From the NCBI RefSeq assembly GCF_019430885.1, contig NZ_JAHYBZ010000004.1, positions 186,001 through 250,000 on the forward strand: a DNA stretch of 64,000 nt. Reading direction: 5' to 3'. Every line of letters starts with the position of its first letter. Within the stretch, counting starts at the first letter, position 1. Under the pieces are notes generated by a model. That model worked only from the letters and a program-made list of their open reading frames with translations. It ran no database searches and was not told where the DNA came from. Positions 35,931 to 44,467 of the stretch are shown here, piece after piece. Position numbers and translations under genes: made by a program. Source of the DNA: Roseomonas alba. Lineage in GTDB: Bacteria; Pseudomonadota; Alphaproteobacteria; Acetobacterales; Acetobacteraceae.

Positions 35931-37277
35931 TTACTCCGCCGCCTGCGACGCCGCGCTGAAGAAGCGGTTCTCCGGCCGCGGCAGGCCGAGATGCTCGCGC
36001 AGCGTCGTACCTTCGTAATCCGTGCGGAAGATCCCCCGCCGCTGCAGTTCCGGCACCACCTGGTCGACGAATTCGTCGAGCCCCGCCGGCACGAAGGGGA
36101 ACATCACGTTGAAACCGTCGCAGGCGCGGGTTTCGAGCCATTCCTGCATCTCGTCCGCGATGGTCTGCGCCGTGCCGACGATGGCCGCCCCGCCATAGCC
36201 GCCGAGCCGCTGGGCGAGCTGCCGCACGGTCAGGTTCTCCCGCCGCGCGATGGCGATGGCCCGTTCCCGGCCGCTCTTGCTCGCTTCGGTCTCCGGGATC
36301 TCGGGCAGCGGGCCGTCAGGGTCGAAGGCGCGGGCATCGACGCCAAGCGCGATCGACAGGGAACCGATCGCGCTCTCGTAATGCACCAGGCTGTCGAGCT
36401 TCGCGCGCTTCTCCTTCGCTGCCTCGACCGTGTCGCCGACGACGACCAGCGCGCCGGGCAGGATCTTGATGTGGTCCGGGTTGCGCCCGACCGCCGCGGC
36501 GCGCCCCTTCACATCGGCATAGAAGGCCTGCGCATCGGCGATCGGGCCGCCGGCGGCGAAGACCATCTCGGCCGTTTCGGCGGCAAGCTGGCGCCCGGCA
36601 TCGGAGGCACCGGCCTGTACGATGACGGGCCAGCCCTGCACCGGCCGCGCGACGTTGAGCGGCCCGCGCACCGACAGCTCCGGCCCGACATGGTTCAGCA
36701 CATGCATCTTCGCGGGGTCCCAGAAGATCCCGCTCTCCGCATCGCGGATGAAGGCGTCGTCGGCGAAGCTGTCCCACAGACCGGTGACGACCTCGTAGAA
36801 TTCACGCGCGCGCTTGTAGCGTTCGCCATGGGCCATGTGCGCGTCATGACCGAAGTTCTGCGCGGCATCCGGGTTCGCCGTGGTCACCACATTCCACCCG
36901 GCACGCCCTTCCGAGATGTGATCCAGCGAGGCGAACTTCCGGGCGATGTGATAGGCGTCGTTGTAGGTGGTGGACGCCGTCGCGATCAGCCCGATGCGCT
37001 CGGTGACCGCGGCGAGTGCCGGCAGCAGCGTCAGCGGATCGAAGGAGGTGACGGTGTGGCTGCGCCGCAGCGCCTCGATCGGCATGTTCAGCAGCGCGAG
37101 GTGGTCGGCCATGAAGAAGGCGTCGAACTTCCCCGCCTCGAGCTTCTGAATGAGCTGCTTCAGCTTCGGAAAGGAGAAGTTCGCGTCGGGCCAGGCGCCC
37201 GGGTAGCGCCAGGCCCCGGTATGGATGGAAACGGGGCGCATGAAGGCGCCGAGATGCAGGCGACGCTGGGTGGGCAT
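35931..37277 (-). CDS. Flavin-dependent monooxygenase (NtaA/SnaA/DszA, LLM class)
   Basis: A 448-residue luciferase-like FMN monooxygenase of the NtaA/SnaA/DszA/SoxA group (usual length 440-460), which oxidises sulfur compounds, nitrilotriacetate or similar chelators using FMNH2. The typical opening MPTQRRLHLGAFMRPVSIHT, then FFMADHLALLN, SLDHISEGRAGWNVVTT, and HGERYKRAREF are present. AGGAG precedes the ATG at 37277. The flavin reductase partner is not in the window. The convergent hydrolase and a VOC protein (37599-38561) flank it; a shared pathway is not established. Confidence 0.88.
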   Translation of the reverse strand: MPTQRRLHLGAFMRPVSIHTGAWRYPGAWPDANFSFPKLKQLIQKLEAGKFDAFFMADHLALLNMPIEALRRSHTVTSFDPLTLLPALAAVTERIGLIATASTTYNDAYHIARKFASLDHISEGRAGWNVVTTANPDAAQNFGHDAHMAHGERYKRAREFYEVVTGLWDSFADDAFIRDAESGIFWDPAKMHVLNHVGPELSVRGPLNVARPVQGWPVIVQAGASDAGRQLAAETAEMVFAAGGPIADAQAFYADVKGRAAAVGRNPDHIKILPGALVVVGDTVEAAKEKRAKLDSLVHYESAIGSLSIALGVDARAFDPDGPLPEIPETEASKSGRERAIAIARRENLTVRQLAQRLGGYGGAAIVGTAQTIADEMQEWLETRACDGFNVMFPFVPAGLDEFVDQVVPELQRRGIFRTDYEGTTLREHLGLPRPENRFFSAASQAAE

Positions 37278-37598
37278 GAAATGCTCCTGTGCGGGATGCG
37301 GCCGAGGACGGCAGCGCACCGGTCTTGAGGAGCAAGATCGGCATGCCCGCGACGGCTGCAAGACGCAGCCGGCAAGGCTTCCACAATGATCGTCGGCTCG
37401 GAAAAGCCGGCCTCGGGAAGCGCGCCGTCGTGAACGGCCATTCCCCGCAGGCCGCGCTGCGACGAAGCATCATCTCCACCTCTGCCCGCACCTCCGCCGC
37501 GCGCAGGCTCACGCGGACCGCTCGCGCCGCGCCCGCCCGTCCTGACACCGGTGGAGCGGCGGAGAGACGTCTCCACCCCCCCTGGCATGAAGATCGCC
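37278..37598. other. Intergenic stretch upstream of the monooxygenase
   Basis: These 321 bp hold the promoter side of the monooxygenase gene. On the minus strand a frame starting ATGATGCTTCGTCGC has GAGGTGGAG directly before it and encodes a short arginine- and cysteine-containing peptide (MMLRRSAACGEWP...), but it runs on into the gene in another frame. A leader peptide is therefore possible but weakly supported. No strong hairpin or repeat is seen. Confidence 0.35.
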
Positions 37599-38561
37599 TC
37601 AGCCCGCCGGCACCAGGCGCAGCGTCGTCCCCCACGGATCGGCCGCCGCGATGCCACCGCCCTCGAGCGGCCGCACGCGCGCCCCGGCGCGCTCCAGCCG
37701 CGCGGCCTGCGCGTCCAGCAGCGCCGGATCGGCGACAGTCAGCGAGAACCAGTCGAGCCCCGTCCGCTGCAGATCGCGCGCACCCGCGCCCGCGCTCTGC
37801 CAGGTGTTGATCGCGACGTGATGGTGATACCCGCCCGAGGAGAGGAAGGATGCCCCTGCCCGTTCCCGCGTCGGGTCGAGGCCCACCATCTCGCGATAGA
37901 AACCGCGCCCGCGCGGAATGTCGCCGACGCGCAGATGCACGTGGCCGACGCGCAGCCCCGCCGGCGCGCCCTGGTATCGTGCGCCATCGGCGCGGGCGAG
38001 CGTCAGCAGCGCATCGACGTCGAGGCGATTGGTGCCCATGGTCACCACGCCGTTCGACCATTGCCACCGTTCGCGCGGACGGTCGCCATAGACTTCGATG
38101 CCGTTGCCCTCGGGGTCGTCGAGATAGATCGCCTCGCTGACCGAATGGTCCGAGGCGCCCGTGACCGGGATGCGCGCGGCCGCCACATGCATGACCCAGC
38201 GCGCGAGATCGCCGCGCGTCGGCATCAGGAAGGCGGTGTGGAAGAGCCCTGCCTGGTTGGGCGGTTCATAGGGGGCGCCAGGGCGGGCGTTCAGATGCAG
38301 CAGCGCGACACCACCGGCGCCGAGGGCGATGCTGTCGCGCGTCCGGTCCATCACCTCGAGCCCCAGCAGCGCGCGGTAGTAGTCGGCGACGCGATCGAGG
38401 TCGCGCACGCGCAGCGACACCGCGCCGCAATGCATCGGCGTCTGAAGGGCGAAGGGCAGGTCGGGCCCGGCCTGTTGGGCCCGGGCGGCGGCTGGCAGGG
38501 TGGCCATGGCGGCTAGACTCATGAGGCAACGGCGCCCGGAGGAGCCCTGGTGACGGGTCAT
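37599..38561 (-). CDS. Exported two-domain VOC (catechol-dioxygenase-like) protein
   Basis: A 320-residue protein with two vicinal-oxygen-chelate domains, resembling CatE-type extradiol dioxygenases. The first domain has HCGAVSLRVRDLDRVADYYR and YLDDPEGNGIEVYGD; the second has VGHVHLRVGDIPRGRGFYRE and HHVAINTW. Metal ligands (His and Glu) are present in both parts. The N-terminus GRRCLMSLAAMATLPAAARA looks like a twin-arginine signal, so it may be exported folded, which is unusual for this family. The start at 38561 was chosen so that this signal opens the protein. Confidence 0.75.
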   Translation of the reverse strand: MTRHQGSSGRRCLMSLAAMATLPAAARAQQAGPDLPFALQTPMHCGAVSLRVRDLDRVADYYRALLGLEVMDRTRDSIALGAGGVALLHLNARPGAPYEPPNQAGLFHTAFLMPTRGDLARWVMHVAAARIPVTGASDHSVSEAIYLDDPEGNGIEVYGDRPRERWQWSNGVVTMGTNRLDVDALLTLARADGARYQGAPAGLRVGHVHLRVGDIPRGRGFYREMVGLDPTRERAGASFLSSGGYHHHVAINTWQSAGAGARDLQRTGLDWFSLTVADPALLDAQAARLERAGARVRPLEGGGIAAADPWGTTLRLVPAG

Positions 38562-38657
38562 GCTGACAGGATTCCCGGCCTTGTCGTGGTTCTGCAGGAT
38601 ATGGGGCGAGCGGCCCGTCCGGAAACGCGCCAAACGGCGCGCTCCGGCCTCCGCCAG

Positions 38658-39227
38658 TCAGATTTCCTTGCGCATCAGCGCGCGGTCCAGGGACAGCGGG
38701 CCTCCGCCGAAGGCGGCGAAGAACGCCGCGCCGCCAGTCCAGACAATGGACAGAAGCTCCGCCTTGCCCTGCACCTGGTGCAGGAAGGCTCCGCCGCCAT
38801 CGGCCAGGCGCCGCAGCGCCGCCGGGGTGAAGATCTCGGCCCCACGACTGCGCAGCAGCTCGAGCCCCGCTTCGGTCAGGAAGGCGTCGCCATAGGGGCG
38901 GCTGTAGTGGAACCAGAAGGTCACAGCGAGCATCACTGCATTCGCGAAGGCGACCGGCCGCGTGACCAGGCCCAGCGCAAGCATGATGCCGCCGAAGAAC
39001 TGCATCGCGGCGAGCAGCGGGGACCACAGCCAGCCGGGATAGAAGCCGAGCATCTCGACGAAGCCGACCTGGGCGAAGGGCGCCATGATCTTGGGAAAGC
39101 CCTCATAGACCAGCAGACCGCCGACCAGGACGCGGAAGCCGACCCAGGCGAGCGGTTGCGCGAAGGCCTCGTAGAAGGGGGCGAGGAAGGGGAGGAGAAG
39201 CCGCTCGCGCGGCGTGCTCAGGTTCAT
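38658..39227 (-). CDS. DoxX-family membrane protein
   Basis: A 189-residue inner-membrane protein of the DoxX type with about four hydrophobic segments. GFRVLVGGLLVYEGFPKIMA, then FFGGIMLALGLVTRPVAFANAVMLAV, and a C-terminal segment GGAAFFAAFGGGPLSLDRAL fit the family. Members are linked to quinone or redox functions, but this one is not assigned. I chose the ATG at 39227; the frame upstream overlaps the solute-receptor gene. A 10-11 bp hairpin at 39257-39291 separates it from that gene. Confidence 0.8.
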   Translation of the reverse strand: MNLSTPRERLLLPFLAPFYEAFAQPLAWVGFRVLVGGLLVYEGFPKIMAPFAQVGFVEMLGFYPGWLWSPLLAAMQFFGGIMLALGLVTRPVAFANAVMLAVTFWFHYSRPYGDAFLTEAGLELLRSRGAEIFTPAALRRLADGGGAFLHQVQGKAELLSIVWTGGAAFFAAFGGGPLSLDRALMRKEI

Positions 39228-39256
39228 CGTGTCGGTTCCCGGCAGAGGGGGGGTCG

Positions 39257-39291
39257 CGGGCACCGGGCTGATCCGTCGGACCCGGTGCCCG
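39257..39291 (-). terminator. Hairpin between solute receptor and DoxX genes
   Basis: Arms CGGGCACCGGG (39257-39267) and CCCGGTGCCCG (39281-39291) form an 11-bp perfect stem with a 13-base loop that itself contains TCC-GTC-GGA. It lies between the stop at 39350 and the start at 39227 on the minus strand. No long T-tract follows, so a weak terminator or an mRNA-processing hairpin are both possible. Confidence 0.45.
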
Positions 39292-39349
39292 CCTTCGGGG
39301 ATCAGGCGTCGAGGAGATAGACGCCGCTCACCCCGGTCGGGTTCGGGCC

Positions 39350-40444
39350 CTAGGCCGGGCCGATGATGTGTTCGAACTGGGTCTTCAGCCGTTCGATTCG
39401 CGCGCGGTCCTGCATGAAGACGCGGAAGGCGAGCGGTGCCGTGTTGTAGGACCAGATCGGGTTGATCCCCTGCGGCCCCGGCACGTCGCGCCGCGCCGAC
39501 CACTGCGCGGTGCGGGCGATGGTCGCGTCGCGCGATGCCATCCAGGAGAGGAACAGCCGCGCCGCTTCCTTGTGCGGCGCCTCGGCGAGGATGGCGGCGG
39601 TCTGCGGCCAGCTCAGGAAGGGTTCGCTGCGCGGCAGCTGGAAGCGCAGCGGCGTGGCGGTGTTGTGCACCAGCGGGCCGGAGGAGGTGAAGCTCGCCGC
39701 ACGGTCGCCACGCTGGACAGCGATGCGCGCGGGCACGGTGCCGCGAATCCACATCACATCCTGGGCCATCAGCCTGTCCATGTAGTCCCAGCCATGCAGG
39801 CCGACGATGCGGTCGAACTGGAACAGCACCGCGTCATCATCGTGCGGATAGGTAAGGACCAGCTTGCCCTTCAGCTTCGGGTCGAGGAAATCGAGCGCAT
39901 CACGCGGCGCCTGATCCATCGCGATCTGGTTGACATTGACGGTGTTGCTGAAGGCGAAGAAGCCGATGGAGTGGAAGGCGCCCTCGGGATCGCGCGTGTC
40001 GGGCCACAGCACATCCCAGTCGAGCGGCTTGTAGGCCAGCAGCTTGCCGTCGGCCTTCCAGCGATCGAAGTCACGCAGCGTCTGCAGCATCGCGACATCG
40101 GCTTCGAGCCGGCCGCGGGCGAGCTGCAGGTCGATGCGCGCATCGTGATACTTCGACAGGTCCGCGAAGATGCGGATCTGCATGCCCGGGAAGCGCGCCT
40201 TGAAGGCGTTTTCCCAGGCCGCATAGGCGTTGGGGACGTCGCCACCGGCATAGACGACAAGCTGACCGCCCTCGGCCATGGCGGCGCGATGCAGCTCATC
40301 GAGGCTGCGCGTCTCCACCGCCGGCGCCGGGCGCTGGGGCGTCGCATCGGCGAGCGCGCGCCCGGCGGCGAATACGGCCGGCGCTGCGGCCAGCAAACGC
40401 GTCAGGCCGCGGCGATGCAGGGGTATGGGGGTGGCGTCGGCCAT
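39350..40444 (-). CDS. ABC-type periplasmic solute-binding protein
   Basis: A 364-residue extracellular solute-binding protein of the iron/thiamine/phosphonate-like (SBP_bac 1/6/13) kind. The N-terminus HRRGLTRLLAAAPAVFAAGRALA looks like a signal peptide with paired arginines. The mature part shows LVVYAGGDVPNAYAAWENAF and YNTAPLAFRVFMQ. No ABC permease or ATPase lies nearby, so it is an orphan receptor. It is divergent from the LysR-family gene at 40554, which may control it. The ligand is unknown. Confidence 0.8.
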   Translation of the reverse strand: MADATPIPLHRRGLTRLLAAAPAVFAAGRALADATPQRPAPAVETRSLDELHRAAMAEGGQLVVYAGGDVPNAYAAWENAFKARFPGMQIRIFADLSKYHDARIDLQLARGRLEADVAMLQTLRDFDRWKADGKLLAYKPLDWDVLWPDTRDPEGAFHSIGFFAFSNTVNVNQIAMDQAPRDALDFLDPKLKGKLVLTYPHDDDAVLFQFDRIVGLHGWDYMDRLMAQDVMWIRGTVPARIAVQRGDRAASFTSSGPLVHNTATPLRFQLPRSEPFLSWPQTAAILAEAPHKEAARLFLSWMASRDATIARTAQWSARRDVPGPQGINPIWSYNTAPLAFRVFMQDRARIERLKTQFEHIIGPA

Positions 40445-40518
40445 TGGTGCGATCCTGGTAATCCGGTGATGGGCCGGATATCGAACCTGCCGTCGGTCAC
40501 AACAATCGCGGCCGGTGC

Positions 40519-40547
40519 TTACAGAAAGTATCGAATTACGTTATAAA
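40519..40547 (+). promoter_or_regulatory. Sigma-70-like promoter of the lysR gene
   Basis: TTACAG (40519-40524) and TATAAA (40542-40547) are separated by exactly 17 bp. The ATG of the LysR gene is at 40554, so transcription from this pair would begin at or next to the start codon, which suggests a leaderless message. No ribosome-binding site is seen before the ATG, which agrees with this idea. Confidence 0.55.
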
Positions 40548-40553
40548 AACGCC

Positions 40554-41447
40554 ATGGAGCGCCTGAACGGGCTGACCGCCTTCATCCGCACGGTCGAGCT
40601 GGGCAGCCAGGCTGCCGCCGCCGAAGATCTCGGCCTGTCGCGCATGGCCGTCAGCCGGCACATCCAGGGGCTGGAACGCCGGCTCGGCGTCCGGCTGCTC
40701 CAGCGCACCACACGCCGCCAGACGCTGACCGAAGCCGGCACCGCCTTCTTCGACCGTGCGCGCTTGGCCCTCGAGCAATTGCAGGACGCCGCCGACCACG
40801 CCGCCGAGTTCCGCACCGCGCTCCATGGCACGCTGAAGATCAGCGCGCCGGTCTCCTTCTCGACGCGCAGCCTGGCACCGGTGCTGGCGCGCTTCTCGAC
40901 CGAGTATCCGGAACTGCAGGTCGAGCTGATGCTCAATGACCGCCAGGTGGATCTGATCGAGGAAGGCTTCGACCTGGCCTTGCGCATCGGCGAGGTCACG
41001 GATGGCAGCCTGGCCGTCCGCCGGCTTGCCCGATTCCCGGTCATCCTCTGCGCCTCGCCGGATTATCTCGCGCGCCACGGCACGCCAACCACGCTGGAGG
41101 ATCTGCGGCAGCACAACTGCCTGCGCTACCTGCTCTCGGGCCAGAGGCACGGCTGGACGCTGCCGGACATCGACGGACAGCGCCGGCTGATCCCGGTGCG
41201 GGGGAACCTCGCGACGAACAATGGCGATGCCTTGCTGGCGGCCGCGCTGGCCGGACAGGGGATCATCCTGCAACCGACCTTCATCGTGCAGGAGGCGCTG
41301 CGGGAAGGGCGGCTCGTCACCGTCATGGCGGATCGGGAACCGCGGCGGATCGACCTTCATGCGGTCTTCCCGGCGACACGGATGATGCCGGTCAAGCTCA
41401 GGCGGATGCTCGATTTCCTGGCGGAGGCGTATCGCGACGCGCGCTGA
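40554..41447 (+). CDS. LysR-family transcriptional regulator
   Basis: A 297-residue LysR-type regulator. The N-terminal winged helix-turn-helix reads FIRTVELGSQAAAAEDLGLS then RMAVSRHIQGLERRLGVRLL. The effector-binding domain follows (GTLKISAPVSFSTRSLAPVL, GFDLALRIGEVTDGSLAVRR). It matches the CrgA/DsdC-like subgroup in length and style. It is divergent from the solute receptor, with 109 bp between, the usual arrangement for LysR regulators and their targets. The effector is unknown. Confidence 0.93.
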   Translation: MERLNGLTAFIRTVELGSQAAAAEDLGLSRMAVSRHIQGLERRLGVRLLQRTTRRQTLTEAGTAFFDRARLALEQLQDAADHAAEFRTALHGTLKISAPVSFSTRSLAPVLARFSTEYPELQVELMLNDRQVDLIEEGFDLALRIGEVTDGSLAVRRLARFPVILCASPDYLARHGTPTTLEDLRQHNCLRYLLSGQRHGWTLPDIDGQRRLIPVRGNLATNNGDALLAAALAGQGIILQPTFIVQEALREGRLVTVMADREPRRIDLHAVFPATRMMPVKLRRMLDFLAEAYRDAR

Positions 41448-41478
41448 CGCCGGGTCGACGACGACCTTGTCCGGAGCG

Positions 41479-41749
41479 CCTTTGGAAAGGGGCGCTGCCC
41501 CCTCCAAACCTCACCCCGCCGAAGGCCGAAAGGCCTTTGGAAACCTCCATTTGATGCTGGGCGCCAGGGACCTGTGCAGCCGGACAATACGGTTGGCGCC
41601 CGGTGCCAAGAAGCGATCTGGAGCCCCCGGCAAGGCGCCCGCCCCGATACGGCCGATCGCCCGACCCGTCCTGCGCCAAGCATTGGTTTCCAAAGGCCCT
41701 TCGGCCTTTGGTGGCACGGGGTCCGGGGAGGGGCAAAGCCCCTCCCCGG
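41479..41749. repeat. Composite double-hairpin (MITE-like) element
   Basis: It lies between the convergent lysR gene and the broken MFS gene. The left inverted unit has an imperfect TTTGGA...TCCAAA hairpin (about 41480-41509) and CCGAAGGCC/GAAA/GGCCTTTGG (41519-41540). The right unit has CCAAAGGCC/CTTC/GGCCTTTGG (41690-41711) and a perfect 12-bp stem CCGGGGAGGGGC around AAA (41723-41749). The interior begins close to ATGCTGGGCGCC, related to the other copies. Confidence 0.75.
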
Positions 41750-41767
41750 CGTGCCGCACCGCCCGTC

Positions 41768-42978
41768 CTATTCGGCCACCGCCACCTGTCGCACTGGGGC
41801 GCCTTCCCGCGGCAGCAGCAGCGCGGCGCAGAGCATCGCCGCCGTCAGCACCGCCAGGATGCCGAACAGCACCCCTGCCCCAGCCGTGTCATCGGCATAG
41901 GCCCAGGCGACCAGGTTCACCCCCAGCGGCGTCGCGGCGAAGCCCATCGCGAACTTCATCCCGAAGGCCAGGCCGCGCCGCCGGCCGGAAGAGTAGCGCG
42001 CGAGCAGAAGGTTCTCGACCGGGGCCGACATGTCGAAGGTGAAGCCGATCACTGCCGCGGCGATCACCGCCGCCGGACCACCGATCGCCCCGGCCAGCGC
42101 CAGGGGCACGAATTTCAGTGCGAAGGTGCCGACATAGAGCCATTTGAAGGGCAGCCGATCCGCCAGCCGCCCACCGACAAGCTGCCCGACGCTGCCGGCC
42201 AGTAGCGTCGCCCCTACCACCAGCCCGAGCTGCGCGGATTCCCGGACATCGAGCGCCAGCGTGTCGCTCAGCCATTTGGGCAGGGCGGTCGAGAAGGCCG
42301 CATAGACGATGGACCCCAGCGAGAAGGTCACCGCCAGCACCACCAGCACCCCGAAGGGTGCGCGGATATCGGCCACCGCCGCGCCATGCCCCGCATGCCG
42401 TGCATGATCCGGCGACCCGGCGACCTGCCCGCCGGCAATGGCCGCCGCGAGCAGCACGCCCACCGCGATCGTCACCAGCCCCGGCGCGATCAGCGCCGCG
42501 CGCCAGCCAGCTCGGCGAGACCACCCGCGATCACCGCCGCCAGCGCCACGCCGATCGACCCCGCGATGCCGATCCAGCCCATCACCCGCCCGCGGACGGC
42601 CGCCGGCACAGCCATGGTGGCCCAGGCCAGCGCCACCGGATGGTAGATCGCCCCAAACAGCCCGATGGCCCCCAGCGCCACCCCCATTCCCGCCGGCCCA
42701 TTCACCAGCCCCGCCCCGACAGCCGACGCCCCGATGCCCAGGTAGAACACCGCCATCATCCGCGCATGGCCGAAACGGTCCGCCAGCCACCCCGCCGCCG
42801 GCGCCCCAAGCCCGATCAGCATCGCGCCCACGGTCCAGAGCGTGATGATCTCCGCATAGGGCCGGTCCCAGACCCGTTCGAGGATTACCGCCAGCGTCAG
42901 GAAGACGCCGGTCAGCACGTGATGCAGGAAATGCCCGGACGCGGCGAAGAGGACGGTCAGCCGCGCCGCGGGCGCCAT
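41768..42978 (-). pseudogene. MFS transporter disrupted by a frameshift
   Basis: A major-facilitator transporter of about 400 residues split over two frames. The N-terminal part (42978 to 42490) runs MAPAARLTVLFAASGHFLHH to GGLAELAGARR and stop. The C-terminal part continues GWRAALIAPGLVTIAVGVLL in the frame that ends at 41768. The break is at the tetranucleotide pair CCAGCCAG (42503-42510); one more CCAG would join the frames to read LAELAGWRAALIAPG, a natural MFS text. The later half (LGLVVGATLLAGSVGQLVGG, FTFDMSAPVENLLLARY) is intact. It is a true frameshift, a slippage variant or a sequencing error. It ends 1 bp before the glutathione-reductase stop side (start 42978, stop 42980). Confidence 0.8.
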
Positions 42979-42979
42979 G

Positions 42980-44362
42980 CTACTGCGCCGCCGCGGCGGT
43001 GACGCCGGCGACCCGCGTGCGGGTGCGCAGCGTGACGAATTCCTCGGCCGCGGTGGGGTGGATGCCGATGGTGCGGTCGAAATCCTGCTTGGTCGCGCCC
43101 ATCACCACCGCAATGCCGATGCCCTGCATGATCTCGGCCGAATCCTCGCCCAGCATGTGGGCGCCGAGGATCTTCTGCGTGTGCTGGCAGACCACCAGCT
43201 TCATCAGGGATTTGCGCCCCTGCCGCTTGCTGATGGTGTGCCGCATCGGCGTGAAATGCGCGACATAGACGTCGACGGGGCCGCGCTCGGCGGCTTCGGC
43301 CTCCGTCAGGCCGACGGTGGCAATGGGCGGCGACATGAAGACCGCGGTCGGCACGTTCTCATAGGACGCCTTGCGCGGGTTCTTGCCGAACAGCGTGTCG
43401 GCCAGCGCGTGGCCGACCGCGGTCGCCATCGGTGTCAGATTCACCCGATCGATCACGTCGCCGATGGCGTAGATGTGCGGGACATTGGTGCGGTGTTCGT
43501 CATCCACCACGACCGCGCCGCCGCGCGTCGTCTCGACGCCCGCCTTGTCCAGGCCGAGACCCGCAGTGTTCGGCACGCGGCCGGTGCAGAAGAAGACCGC
43601 ATCGGCCTCCCGCATGAACAGGTCTCCCTGGGAGACGACCAGCGTCTCCCCCATCCGCGCGATACGCGTCGGCGTGACGTCCGAGTTCAGGCGGATGCCC
43701 TGGGCGGCGAGCGCCTCGGCCGCCGCGGCGCGGATATCCTCGTCGAAGCCGCGCAGCGGCAGAGGCGCGCGATAGACCAGGTCCACCTCGGCGCCGAGGC
43801 CGCGCAGGATCGTCGCGAATTCCACCGCGATATAGCCCGACCCCAGCACTACCGCCCGCTTCGGCAATTCCTTCAGCGTGAACAGGTCGTCGGACACCAG
43901 GCCGAGTTCCGCCCCCGGGATGTCGAGTCGATGCGGCGTCCCACCCGTCGCGATGACGATGCGTTCGGCGGTCACGCGCTGCCCCCCGACATCGAGCGTA
44001 TGCGCATCGACGAAGGTCGCCCGCGCATCGAAGCTGGTCACCCCTGCTCCGGCGAGCAGCTTCCCGTAGATGCCCGACAGCCGCGCCACCTCGGCATCCC
44101 GCGCGGCGGCGAGCTTGCCCCAGTCATGGCCATGGACCTCCATGTCCCAGCCGAAGGCTGCCGCATCTTCCGCCCAGGCGCCGTACTCGGCGGCATTGAC
44201 CATGATCTTCTTGGGCACGCAGCCGACATTGACGCAGGTGCCGCCCCAGAAGCGTTCCTCGGCCACCGCGACGCGGGCGCCATGCCCCGCCGCGATGCGG
44301 CCCAGCCGCACCCCGGCCGAACCGCCGCCAATGACGAAAAGATCGAAGTCGTAGGCGGCCAT
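42980..44362 (-). CDS. gor: Glutathione-disulfide reductase
   Basis: A 460-residue class I flavoprotein disulfide reductase that reduces oxidised glutathione with NADPH. FAD site: LFVIGGGSAGVRLGRIAA. Redox-active disulfide: GGTCVNVGCVPKK. NAD(P)H site: VVLGSGYIAVEFATILRGLG. The C-terminal catalytic histidine is in GIGIHPTAAEEFVTLRT-like text (IGIHPTAAEEF). The CVNVGC form and length fit bacterial Gor. The MFS frameshift gene follows immediately downstream. It is divergent from the Sel1-repeat gene. Confidence 0.92.
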   Translation of the reverse strand: MAAYDFDLFVIGGGSAGVRLGRIAAGHGARVAVAEERFWGGTCVNVGCVPKKIMVNAAEYGAWAEDAAAFGWDMEVHGHDWGKLAAARDAEVARLSGIYGKLLAGAGVTSFDARATFVDAHTLDVGGQRVTAERIVIATGGTPHRLDIPGAELGLVSDDLFTLKELPKRAVVLGSGYIAVEFATILRGLGAEVDLVYRAPLPLRGFDEDIRAAAAEALAAQGIRLNSDVTPTRIARMGETLVVSQGDLFMREADAVFFCTGRVPNTAGLGLDKAGVETTRGGAVVVDDEHRTNVPHIYAIGDVIDRVNLTPMATAVGHALADTLFGKNPRKASYENVPTAVFMSPPIATVGLTEAEAAERGPVDVYVAHFTPMRHTISKRQGRKSLMKLVVCQHTQKILGAHMLGEDSAEIMQGIGIAVVMGATKQDFDRTIGIHPTAAEEFVTLRTRTRVAGVTAAAAQ

Positions 44363-44433
44363 GGGTCGCGCTCCTCAAGTCATTCGGCGTGCAATCTGGG
44401 CGTTCGGGTGGCAGGTGCCAACCATGCGATATT

Positions 44434-44448
44434 TGCGAATAAGTCTCA
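44434..44448 (+). promoter_or_regulatory. Fur-like site upstream of the Sel1-repeat gene
   Basis: TGCGAATAAGTCTCA agrees at 13 of 15 positions with the minus-strand motif TGCGAATGACTCTCA at 9511-9525 and resembles an iron box. TATATC at 44454-44459 could be the -10 element of the Sel1-repeat gene, whose ATG is at 44468. The site also lies 72 bp from the gor start on the other strand. Confidence 0.45.
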
Positions 44449-44467
44449 TTTGCTATATCCGCCGACC

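Noticed and set aside
34917-37328. 803-codon plus-strand frame
   Set aside because: It crosses the hydrolase in another frame, a repeat element and the antisense of the monooxygenase.
37278-37490. Possible leader peptide (MMLRRSAACG...) before the monooxygenase
   Set aside because: It has a good ribosome-binding site but no stop before the gene start, so a leader role is not supported.
42977-44467. Upstream part of the 812-codon frame ending in the Sel1 gene
   Set aside because: It is antisense to gor; the real start is the ATG at 44468.
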